A stretch of DNA of 64,000 bases, taken from positions 401,560 to 465,559 of the forward strand of contig JXTB01000017.1 in the NCBI GenBank assembly GCA_002914805.1, written 5' to 3'. The number at the start of each line of letters is the position of its first letter. Position 1 is the first letter of the stretch. The notes beneath the pieces are model-generated. The model ran no database searches and was not told the DNA's origin. It saw only the letters and a list, made by a program, of their open reading frames with translations. Made by a program: the position numbers and the translations under genes. Below, piece after piece: positions 21,717-31,079 of this stretch. The DNA is from Parasponia andersonii (lineage: Eukaryota > Streptophyta > Magnoliopsida > Rosales > Cannabaceae).

Positions 21717-21726
21717 ACTGACCCTA

Positions 21727-21958
21727 CTTTCCTTTAGCTTTTCGTATAGCTAAGATGCTCCTTAGAGAGGGTTTACTTCCAATGGGTTGGCCCTGTCCCT
21801 GCTTTCATTTAGCCTTTCGTATAACTAAGATGCTCCTTAGGGTCTACTTCCAATGGGTGGACCTTAACCTTGCTTTCCTTTAGCTTTTCGTATAGCTAAG
21901 ATGCTCCTTAGGGAGGGTCTACTTCCAACGGGTAGACCCTGTCCCTGTTTCCCTTTGA
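21727..21958 (-). repeat. Tandem repeats next to the 3' LTR, about 72-bp units
   Basis: Three copies of a unit containing TTCGTATAGCTAAGATGC, starting near 21727, 21801 and 21871, each followed by CTACTTCCAA and GGGT. They lie between the integrase region and the LTR of the gypsy element. Periods are about 74 and 70 bases. Confidence 0.85.
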
Positions 21959-21959
21959 G

Positions 21960-22575
21960 GGCAGGCCACAAGCTTCCGCCGCGCGGCTCTTTCTTCTTCG
22001 TACATTTTCTCGGACTATCGACAAGCCTTTTATTGCACGATGTGATTCCTATAGTACGATCGTTTTCGAGGTCTGCTGGCAAGTTTTTTTGTTTGCACAG
22101 CTCTTTCCTCTTCGTACGTTTTCTCGGGCCATCGGCTAACATTTTATTGCAAAATGTGATTCCCATAGTACGATCGTTTTCGAGGTCTGCTAACAAGTTT
22201 TTAGTTATGCAGCTTTCCCCTCTTCGTATGTTTTCTCGGGACATCATTTTTGAGGTCTGCTAGCAAGTTTTTAGTTGTGCAGCTTTTCCCTCTTCGTACG
22301 TTTTCTTAGGCCATCGGCTAGCATTTTAGTGCACGATGTGATTCCCATAATACGATCGTCTTCAAGGTCTACAGGCAAGTTTTTGATTGCGCAGCTTTTC
22401 CCTCTTCGTACGTTTTCTCGAGCCATTGGTTAGCATTTTAGTGCGCGATGTGATTCCCATAGTACGATCATTTTCGAGGCCTGCTGGCAAGTTTTTGGTT
22501 GCGCAGCTTTTCCCTCTTCGTACGTTTTCTCGGGTCGTCAGCAAGCGACGTGATCCCCATAGTACGATTCTTGAT
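21960..22575 (-). repeat. Tandem repeats in gypsy 3' region, about 113-bp units
   Basis: Six copies anchored on CTCTTCGTACGTTTTCTCGG, near 21991, 22105, 22218, 22288, 22400 and 22513. Spacings are about 114, 113, 70, 112 and 113, so one unit has lost some 43 bases. Each unit also carries ATAGTACGATCGTTTTCGAG and TGTGATTCCCATAG. The array leaves open frames on both strands; these come from repetition of a stop-free unit and are not evidence of a gene. Confidence 0.9.
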
Positions 22576-22731
22576 TGTGCGAATAGTGCCTGGGATCTGC
22601 TATTGTGGGCAGACCCCTTTTCCATAGCAATCCAAAGGATAAATCCGTGTGGGAGAAAACTTGACCAGTTTTGGAATTAAGCTTTTTAATAATATAAGCA
22701 TTTACATGGGTCTTAAATATTTACATATATC

Positions 22732-23847
22732 TCACACGTGATACTTTTTCAAGTACTGAGCATTCCACGTGTTTGGTAGGCTCTTCTCGGTCTTGAGTTC
22801 TTTCAGGACATACGCACCATTGTCAAGTGCTTTGATCACCTCATAGGGTCCAACCCAGTTGGAGTCTAGCTTCGAGGAATTCCCTATTCTGACCTTCAAG
22901 ACCGAATCTCTGGTGTTAAATCGACGAGCACTAACCTTCTTTACGTAGTAGAACCTGGCCTACTGGTGGTATGAGGCTAGGTGGACTAGGGCCATGTCCC
23001 TTGTTTCTTCTAGGAGGTCTGTATTATGGCTTAGCTGCTGCTCGTTCAGTAGGGCATCTCTTACCACTTCAGAGCGAAGGGTCGGGAGGCCGATCTCGGT
23101 CGGGATCACAACCTCTGACTTGTAGACCATGACGAATGGTTTTCTTCCTGTAGACCTCTACTCCGTGGTTCGATGGCCCCACACAATGGCCGGTAGCTCT
23201 TCTAACCACCTGCCTTTAGCCTCCTGCAAGTTCTTTTTGATATTGCTAAAAATGGCTTTGTTTGTTGTCTCTACTTGGTCGTTTCTCTGAGGGTAGTTTA
23301 CAAATGAGAAGCTGAGCCGTATATCATAGAGCTCACACAGTTTCTTAAGTTTAGCATTCTGGAACTGTGTGCCATGATCAGCGTGTATCTCCTTCGGAAT
23401 CCCGTATTGACAGATTATGTTTTTCCAAATGAAGTTAATTGTGTCCGCCTTATTAACGGTCGTGTAGGCTTCAGCCTCTACCCATTTGGTGAAATAATCT
23501 GTGGCTAGCAAGACGTACCTTCTTCCCATTGGATTTCCGGGGAGCTCTCCGACGATGTCCAGGCCCCATTTGGTAAACGGCCAAGGGGTTATATTCGAAT
23601 GGAGTTCCTCTGCGGGCTGGCATTTCATGGGGGCGAACTTTTGGCACTTATCGCATTTCTTGACCAATCGGGCTGCCTCAGTCATCATGTATGGCCAGAA
23701 ATATCCTGCCGTTAGAGTCTTATGGGCGAGGCTATGTCCGCTAGAGTGGTTACCGCATACTCCCTCGTGGATTTCCTCCATTAGTTTCTGCGCTTCGACG
23801 GGACCTACACACCGCAGTATCGGCCCCATTGTCGATCTCCTATACAA
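22732..23847 (-). pseudogene. Gypsy integrase (broken)
   Basis: Would catalyse insertion of the element's cDNA into the genome. The N-terminal HHCC zinc finger is visible (histidines in GNHSSGH and LAHKT, cysteines in KKCDKCQKF). The catalytic D-D-E residues are all present: Asp in WGLDIVGE (codon 23557-23559), Asp in HADHGTQF (23377-23379) and Glu in NDQVETTNK (23269-23271). After 23158 the frame has a TAG, then continues in the same frame through IPTEIGLPTLR and NWVGPYEVI to a natural end at NAQYLKKYHV, with its stop at 22732-22734. A second in-frame TAG lies within the C-terminal half. The usual Asn-Gly before QVE is replaced by Asn-Asp. Confidence 0.85.
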
Positions 23848-24530
23848 TCACTCCCCCACCATCGAGTATCTAGTAGCCTTCAATTTGATCGACCTTGCTT
23901 CTTGAGAGTCCGCGGGTAGGTTTCCTAATGCTAAATACTGGGTGATGGGTTTCATCCACCCCTCGTCTATGGAGCCGGTTGCAAATACATGGCGTGCGGG
24001 GGTCTCCGAAGGGTCTTTCATGCTCTCACCCTCTAGGAGGATCTCTGTGTGTCCGGTCGTCCCCCTGATTGACGGGTTCTTAGCTAGCTCGTCGGCCTTC
24101 TGGTTCATCTTCCTGAGAATCTGTTCGATATTGAAACTACTAATTTGGGCTTTCACCCCCATTACTTTGGAGAAGTACCTGTGTAATCTCAGTTCTTTAC
24201 TTCGAAGTCTCCCCTGACCTGACCCGAGATCAACTGCGAGTCAGTCTTTACTGCGATGCTCTCCACTCCAAAGTGCAAAGCCAGTTCAAGAACTTGCAGC
24301 AATGTCTCGTACTCTGCCTCGTTGTTTGTTGCCTAGAAACTGAGCCTCTAAGCTTTCTCCACTCTGAGTCCTGTTGGGGTTTGCAGGACTATCCTGATAC
24401 CTGACCCCGAGGCATTCGTGGATCCGTCGGTGTAGAGGGTCCAGGCTGAAGAGGTGGGAGGCTGAGACGTCTCGAGTAGGTCGTGTAGCTCACTGAAGGA
24501 TTTGATTTCCACCAAGAAATCTACCATGAC
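23848..24530 (-). pseudogene. Gypsy second RNase H-like domain and linker (broken)
   Basis: After the first RNase H the frame passes a TAA (24528-24530) and continues as VMVDFLVEI, then SAWTLYTDGS (the first Asp of an RNase H fold), and ATNNEAEYETLL with the conserved Glu. This additional archaeal-type RNase H is characteristic of Tat-group elements. Three further in-frame stops interrupt it. A one-base deletion near 24163 shifts the frame; the new frame continues as MGVKAQISSFN with NQKADELAK, which matches the end of the same domain. Confidence 0.8.
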
Positions 24531-26009
24531 TTACCCTTTCTTTGCTACTTGAGGCCGATACTCGATGTCGTATATCTCCAGTTCGATGTCCCACTTGGTT
24601 AGTCGTCCCGATAGGTCTGACTTGGCCAAGATTTGCCGGAGGGGGAAATCTGTATACACGGTGACTGAGTGTGCCTCAAAATATTGCCTGAGTCTTTTCT
24701 TAGTGTTGACCAGAGTGAGGACCAGTTTCTCTGCCATACTGTATTGCGTCTCGGCATCTAGGAGCATGTGGCTCATATAAAACACCGGCTTCTACTTGCT
24801 GTCTTCCTTGATGAATAGTACGGTACTGATTGCTACTTTGGACACTGCCAAATAAATGTATAGGCGCTCCCCTTCTGCTAGGAAAGCTAAGATAGGCGGA
24901 TGACTTAAGTACAACTTGAGATTTGTCAGTTCCTTGTCCTGCTCCTCCTCCCAGACGACAGTAGAGCTTCTCTTTAGGCACTAGAAGAAAGGCTTGCATC
25001 GGTCAGACATCTTGGAGACGAATCGGCTAAGAGCAGCTATTTTCCCGGCTAGGCGCTGAACTTCTCGAATAGTCGAGGGTCTCTGCACATCCGCGATCGA
25101 GGACAACTGGGTCGGGTTGGCCTCGATACCCCTTCTGCTCACGATGTGCCTCAGGAACTGGCCAGAGGACACCCCAAACGCATATTTCTTGGGGTTTAGA
25201 TGCATTCAATATTGCCTCAAAATCTCGAAACATTCGTCCAGGTGTCTCAGATGGTCCGAAGCTTCTCTGCTCTTTACGATCATGTCGTCGATGTAGACTT
25301 CCATAGTCTTCCCTAGTGGCCCGGCGAACATTTTGTTCATAAGCCTCTGGTAGGTTGCTCCCGCATTCTTTAAACTAAATGGCATGTATCTTTAACAGTA
25401 CAGATCTCACTCTGTAATAAATGCCATGTGGATCTAGTCTTCTTCGTACGGGGGGATCTGGTTGTATCCAGAGTAGGTATCCAGGAAACTCATCCTGTCG
25501 AATCCCGCCATTGCATCTATCATTTGGTCGATCCTTGGTAAAGGAAAGCTATCCTTTGGGTAGGCCTTGTTCAGGTTGGTGAAATCTATGCAAGTACAGT
25601 CATCGTTGTTTTTCTTCTTTACCACCACCAGGTTGGAGAGCCAGCATGGATATACGCATTCCTTGATCAGGTCGTTCTCTAGTAGTGTCTCTACCTCCTT
25701 GTTGATCGCCCTGTTTTTCTCTAGTGTGAACCTTCGGCGTCTCTGCCTAACCGAAGGGAAATTGGTATCTATGTTCAGCCGGTTGAAGGCGTATGCGGGG
25801 TCTATCCCGGGCATGTCGTCGTGAGACCATGCAAAGACGTCTTCGTTCTGCCTCAGAAATCCCAACATCTCGTTCTTTTCCTCCTCGGGCAGCAAGGCCC
25901 CGGTTAAGTCTGCCTTCGCCGGTCCTGCTTCCTTCAAAGGGACCGCCACCAGCTCCTCAATTGTGGATTCTGGCCCATCAGACTTCTTTTCGATCCGCTT
26001 CATGTACAC
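24531..26009 (-). pseudogene. Gypsy reverse transcriptase and RNase H (broken)
   Basis: Would copy the element's RNA into DNA. The N-terminal part includes FAWSHDDMPGIDP, a signature of plant Tat/Athila polymerases, and CIDFTNLNKAYPKDSFPLP. The catalytic YIDDM motif is intact (two Asp codons at 25284-25289). The RNase H portion has YMSHMLLDAETQYS and TVYTDFPLRQIL. Several stops in one frame (for example just below 25434, 25205 and near 24793) interrupt it. Between them the same frame resumes each time with correct domain sequence. Confidence 0.9.
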
Positions 26010-26030
26010 TGGCAGTCGGTCCTTTGATTG

Positions 26031-26705
26031 CTATCTGTTCTCGGCCGAGGTGCTCGCTTTCGTATCGGCTCCCCTCAGGATGGTCGAAAAACATTTCCTT
26101 GTGGAGGCATGGTCTCCCTTGATGTCTATCGTATAGGTACCATCCCTTGATAGACATCTTAAAACCTGGTGGAGGGTGGAGGCGTCCCCATATATGGCGT
26201 GGATCCATCCTATCCTCATGATGACGTTGAAGGAGGATTGGCAATTGATGACGATGAAGTCTACGCCCAAGCATCTCTCCCCAGCACAAACTTTCAGGGT
26301 CACGACACCCAAGGGGCTAACCTTAGTACTGTCGAAAGCGAATACCGGCTGATAGGTCGGCCTGAGCGCATTTCGATTCAAGCCCATGCTCTCGAACGTG
26401 CTAAGGAAAAGGACATCGATGCTGCTCCCACCGTCGATCGACACCCTTCCGACCAATGTGGAGTCGATCTGTAGCTTTATCACCAAGGGGTCATCGTGAG
26501 GCAGGCACACTGTAGTCAAATCTTGTTGGGTGAAGGTGATGGGGGCAGCAGAGGTGCAACTTTCTCTTATCATCAAATGATTGACGGAATGGCCCATCCC
26601 CCTTAGGAGCTTCACCCTTTCTTCGGTCTTTTTGAGGCATTTTTCCTTCTCCTCCTGACCCTGGCTCGGCTCTGGTCTGCCCACGATGGTCGGGACTATC
26701 CTCAA
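26031..26705 (-). pseudogene. Gypsy aspartic protease region
   Basis: Would process the polyprotein. The active-site segment VSIDGGSSIDVLF has Asp-Gly-Gly in place of the more usual Asp-Thr/Ser-Gly, which is common in plant Tat elements. A 224-codon stretch is open here. It lies in the same frame as gag and reverse transcriptase, consistent with a single ancestral gag-pol frame. Confidence 0.8.
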
Positions 26706-26829
26706 GGCTGGTTCCCCTGATCCGGAGGCCTGGGTCTACTTGCCTTTTTCGGGCCTAGTAGCATTTTCCTGCGACTGGATTCCGCTGGTCTTCATGTACT
26801 ACTTCAACTTGCTGGCACGGATCGCCATC

Positions 26830-28195
26830 ATAACCTGCGCGTAAAAATTACAGCAATTGATGGTGTCATTTCCATGATCCTTATGAAATTGGTAGTACCT
26901 GTTCCTATTTTTCATGTGCTCAGAAACACCAGACTTTGGCGGGTTTTTGAAAATGCCCCTGTCTTTGTTTTGGAGGTAGATTACGTCGATCAGCGTGTTG
27001 AGCTCGTATTTCGGCTGTGGGTCACGAGACGCCTTCCTCTTCTTAATGCCTTGGGTGGGGGCTTCCTATTTTGGAGTTGGTCCTTGGTCCGGCGCGGGCC
27101 TCTTTTCCCCTTATGGAGCCGAGGTTTGTGCCGGTGCTGTTGTTATCGCGGTGGAGGCCTTGAGCACTTTTTGGCGGCTTTCTATCACCTTGAATACCCC
27201 TTCTAACTTTGCCTGGACATTCGCCATATCGTACGGAAGGTTCAGAAGCAGATGGTCCGAGAGCATCGATCCTGGCTGCAGGCCCCTGACGAACGAGCCT
27301 GCAGCTTAGACCGAGTCAGCGTTGTGCACTAGGGATATCAGCTCTAGGAAACACGACATGTATTCTCTCAGAGATTCGTTTGTGGTTTGTTCCAACCGGT
27401 CAAGATCTCGCATGGATTTCTGCTGCCTCTGGGCACCTGCGTACTGTTTTAAGAAAAGTTTGCAGAAATCTTCGAACCCGTTTATGGATTTCTCTGGAAG
27501 CTGTCTGGACCATAATAGGGCCGGTTCTGCCAGGGTTATGGAGAAGACTTTGCAGGTCACAGTCTCATCCCTGGTTTCCAAGGCCATCTTCTACTGAAAA
27601 TGGTATATGTGATTGAGGGGGTCGGACTTCCCCTCGTACGGCCTGAAGGTCAGGGTTGTGAAGTCTTTCGGCTTGGGCTCCATCTGTATCCAGTCGATAA
27701 AGGCCATCCGATTGATCGCTCGTACAGTTTGCTCTGCCAGATCATTAAGGGTCTAGCTGTGATGGACCCCGAGCCTCTTACTCAGCTCAACCATCATTTC
27801 TTACTTCCAGTTGGAAAGAACCCCTTCTGGGCGTTCTTGGTGTCTTCTGTCCACTGCCGCTCCGGCTTGGAATGGCCTCATCTAGTTTTGTCGCTCCCCC
27901 TACATCTGAGATCTGGATGGGGCAGGAACTTCCCTCGGCGGTTGGCCCCCAGACTCTTATTGGACCTCTTCGTCAAAGTCTTTTCTTCGCTCGCTCCTGG
28001 CTTTGCTTACCAGCAGCCCTTCGAGGCGGGCGTTATTTCTGCGCACTTCAACGACTTCTTCTTTTAAACCCAGGATGGCCTCGTGGGTAATCTCTGCCTT
28101 CCAGTTTGTTTCTGCCAAGGCGGCGAGTATCTGGTCCAGCTTTTGCTCCAGACCCGGTTGTGCTTCCTGGGAGCTCCCTTCGGCGTCGGGACATG
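26830..28195 (-). pseudogene. Gypsy gag (broken, 5' end missing)
   Basis: Would form the capsid of the element's particle. The most upstream part (27957-28195) is a predicted helical/coiled-coil stretch (LEQKLDQILAALAE, ILGLKEEVVEVRRNN). The capsid domain follows, with MAFIDWIQMEPKPKDF, PYEGKSDPLNH and LWSRQLPEKSINGFEDFCKL, all in one frame broken by TAG stops. A knuckle-like YYQFHKDHGNDTINC is near 26860-26905. The true N-terminus is absent: reading upstream crosses straight into chloroplast DNA at about 28195. Confidence 0.8.
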
Positions 28196-28196
28196 T

Positions 28197-28237
28197 ACCT
28201 AACCCGCAAAAAAACCAACGAGTCACACACTAAGCAT
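28197..28237 (-). pseudogene. rpl16: Chloroplast rpl16 exon 1 and start of its intron (NUPT)
   Basis: On the minus strand ATGCTTAGT (28229-28237) is the 9-base first exon of chloroplast rpl16. It is followed directly by GTGTGACTCGTTGG, the conserved start of its group II intron. The match stops near 28197, where gypsy gag begins. Only the extreme 5' end is present, so it cannot function. Its position after rps3 matches chloroplast gene order. Confidence 0.85.
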
Positions 28238-28401
28238 AGCAATTAAATCAAATCAACTGATTAATGGATTTTTATTTAACCTTATAGAAATAGAATTTTT
28301 CATTTTTGTTTTTTTGTTTTGATTTAATAGAAAAAAAAGAATGAAAGAATTTTTTTTATATTACTCGATACAGATTTAAAGATAAGTTAAGTAAAGGATT
28401 A

Positions 28402-28551
28402 TTAGTCTTCATCGACAAATATCCAAATTTTGATACCTAATACCCCAGAGATAGTTCCAACTATATAGGAACAGTAATCAATTTTAGCTCGAATGGTTTG
28501 TAAATATACCCTACCTTCTCGGATCCATTTGACTTGTGCAATTTCTTTCTG
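28402..28551 (-). pseudogene. rps3: Chloroplast rps3 C-terminus (NUPT)
   Basis: The minus strand encodes the last 49 residues of chloroplast ribosomal protein S3 in an uninterrupted frame, including [25 protein letters not shown] and [14 protein letters not shown], with the stop TAA at 28402-28404. The upstream part of the gene is missing. About 165 bases of AT-rich spacer separate it from rpl16 exon 1, as in chloroplast genomes. It shows this segment is plastid DNA inserted into the nucleus. The junction with the LTR is at about 28551. Confidence 0.9.
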
Positions 28552-28893
28552 TTATGACGGTTTGTCCAATGCGCACACTTACTCAGGATCGTATTAAATT
28601 CTCTGTCCGAATCTTGAGCTGTAAGTTGCTTCCCACTGTACTCTGGTGGAAGATCTTTGAAGCTCCCAACCCTCAGCTGTCGAGGTAAGAATCGGACTGG
28701 TCCGAGTCCATCCAGGGTCTGAGATGGGCTCAGTCCTACTCTCGGACAGCTTATGGGCCTATGCGATACCACGTGCGACTCGCGTGGCCTTCAATTAGTC
28801 ACTCTGGATGCGTGTCGGACAGTGTGCCCTACTTATAACCTGTTCTACCACTTAGTCGTCCACGTAATGTATGATTTAGGAACGGGTCCCATA
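28551..28893 (-). repeat. Truncated 5' LTR of the gypsy element
   Basis: It corresponds to about 21376-21716 of the 3' LTR, the part upstream of the TATA box. The TATA box, transcription start, downstream LTR and primer binding site are missing and replaced by chloroplast DNA. It begins TATGGGACCC on the minus strand and breaks off inside the loop of the LTR palindrome. It differs from the 3' LTR at dozens of positions. Confidence 0.85.
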
Positions 28894-28899
28894 CCTACG

Positions 28900-31070
28900 A
28901 GGGAGTTTCTTTTTTCTCCTTTTCTAACAAAAATACTCGTTCTAGTTTGTTGCCCCCATATTTATAATTTGTTACTAATTTATTGGTTATATTGATCTCC
29001 CAGATGGTACTTGTCACGTCTCAAGATTTGGTGCAATTTCATAGACTATACAACTGGCTTATAAGATAATAATATCAATATTCCATCCACTAGAAAGATA
29101 AAACATGTTTCCTTATACATGCAGTACTTTATGTGTTTAACTGTAATTAGTTGCATGGAATGTCTCCCCATATATTGCTAAAAGTACACAATTCCATTGA
29201 CCTTACCTACCATATAATATTATTCAATTTGGTTCATTATTCTTATTTAACCGGAATTAGTTGCATGACATGTCTCCCCATTTATTGCTAAAAGTATACA
29301 ATCATATCGGGTTTGCCTACCATATAATATGATTCAGTTAAGTTGATTCATAGTTTATAGGCATATGGATTAGTATCAATGTCATAATCACTTTCATGTA
29401 TTGGGACAAAGCGTGCCAAATACATAACAAATCTAGTGGGAGTGTGAGACACACAGCAAGTCACCAATAGATATTAAGCATAACGTAAACAATTGTCTCA
29501 AATAACGATGTAGATTACATCTTTAGCATTAATTCTTCTAAAGACAATAAATGTGAAAAATGGGATAACACATGTGCATGCAAGAGAAATTAAAAAAAAT
29601 AAAATGATATGGTTTTTTCTTTTTTTTTTTTAAGGGGAAAAAAAGAAGTTCGGATGAGATGATTGAGCTTTCTGCAGAGGAATAAGTGTTGTCTGCCACT
29701 GATTTACACCAAAATGGATATCTTGTTTAGGGTTTATAAGAAGTTGCTGACAAATATTCCATCAGAATAGAAAAAGGCCTTGTTTTTAATGAATGGATCG
29801 TTCATTGGGTTATGCTTTTTCTATCTTTTGATGTGGGAATTTCTCTGTTTGCTCTTTATCGCAAGCGACTCAAACGAAAGATATTACATCTAGCTTTTTT
29901 TTTTAGCTTAGCTTGTGAAAGATGGAACCTTCTTTGCCTAGTTTGGGCTGCGTACGAATTTTGGTCCAAATATTTGAGGCCCAACATATTAGAGCAACAC
30001 CCCAGCCCATGTGTTAGTCTCACTGAAACTTCCTTGTACTTTAATCTATATTGAATTTATTTAAATAGAGTGTGGAACAAAAAAATTAAAAAAAAAAAAC
30101 CTAGCCTTTATATGAAAACTTCATTTTCAAGTTCTTCATAACTTTTCTCTCTTGATTTCTACCCTCCAAAATTAGATCCTCTATTGATCTCTCTCTTGGT
30201 AGCATTTTCAAAGTTCTTTGTAATATATTGTCTATTTGTATGATGGTCGTTATTCCTGTAGATTTACTTTTATGTGAATTTTATCTTATTACAATCTAGA
30301 TATGTGTGTAGTTTGTTTATTTTTGTTTTTTCTTCGGTTTTTGTGGTTTTATTCCAGATGTATAAGAGTTTCAACATAGTTGTTGCATTGTTCATAGAGA
30401 TTGCCTCTATTGAGGACATTGATGCTATACGTCTGGACAATGAAGATAATAAAGGTAGAACTCTCACTTCTTTATCAAAATGAATCTTTAGTCTCTGTGA
30501 CATTTTAGCAGTAAAATTAATTGCTCTTCTTGAAGGCTTGGATGTTATGTCTGGGGTTCACTTTCCATTTGGTAGAAAGTAATTGTTTTTGAAAAACTTA
30601 TACTTTAAGTCATCCATTCACGTGCACAACTTGTTCTCTACTCGATTAATATAATGGAACGGCTAGAAATGAGTTACTAATCTCAGTTTGCATCACATAG
30701 AAATTATATAACGATATTATATGCTGTTATAATGATACTTAACTAGCAATGTGATGGGAGATAAGAGCTACAATATAACAAAAAATGGTACCAAGTCTTG
30801 CATTTTTGTTTGGCTTGATGTGCACCCAAAGCACGGTTGTAGCTACAAAAAAAAACCTGCGAAATTCAAGTTAGTAAAAATGCCCACAATCAAATGAATT
30901 AATTGTTATTAATATGCAATTAACATCGAGTATCCACTCAATACTCAACACGACTCCTGGTAATTATCGATTTATATTATCTTTACTGTAGAAAAATAAT
31001 TAAATCAAATGGAAACACATACTTTATCTCACTATTTGAATTGTGGTTTTCAAAATTAATGTAGGATAAA
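28900..31070. other. Intergenic with one local duplication
   Basis: No gene recognised. A tandem duplication of about 110 bases occurs at about 29141-29345: both units carry AATTAGTTGCATG, TGTCTCCCCAT, TATTGCTAAAAGTA and CTACCATATAATAT. The remainder is AT-rich. Short open frames near 29812 and 30274 show no recognisable domain. Confidence 0.6.
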
Positions 31071-31079
31071 TATTTCATT

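Larger units (their letters stand above)
20910..28893 (-). mobile_element. Decayed Ty3/gypsy LTR retrotransposon, Tat-type
   Basis: Minus-strand element of about 8 kb. From its 5' side (high coordinates) it holds a truncated LTR (28551-28893), chloroplast DNA (about 28197-28550), gag (27306-28195), protease (26031-26705), reverse transcriptase (about 25000-26009), RNase H (about 24531-25000), a second RNase H-like domain (24166-24530), integrase (22732-23847), a tandem-repeat 3' region (21727-22575) and a full 3' LTR (20910-21716). The order PR-RT-RH-aRH-INT, the extra RNase H and the repeat-rich 3' region are the signature of the plant Tat lineage. The gag-pol frame is continuous except for in-frame stops and one frameshift near 24163, so it cannot make a complete protein. 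The two LTRs differ at many positions, indicating an old insertion. No target duplication could be matched. Confidence 0.9.

Noticed and set aside
21864..22680. Long open frames on both strands in the gypsy 3' region
   Set aside because: They are repeated translations of a tandem 113-base unit that lacks stops in several frames; no domain is present.
28461..28772. A 103-codon minus-strand frame spanning LTR and plastid DNA
   Set aside because: It crosses the chimeric junction in a frame different from rps3 and has no family match.
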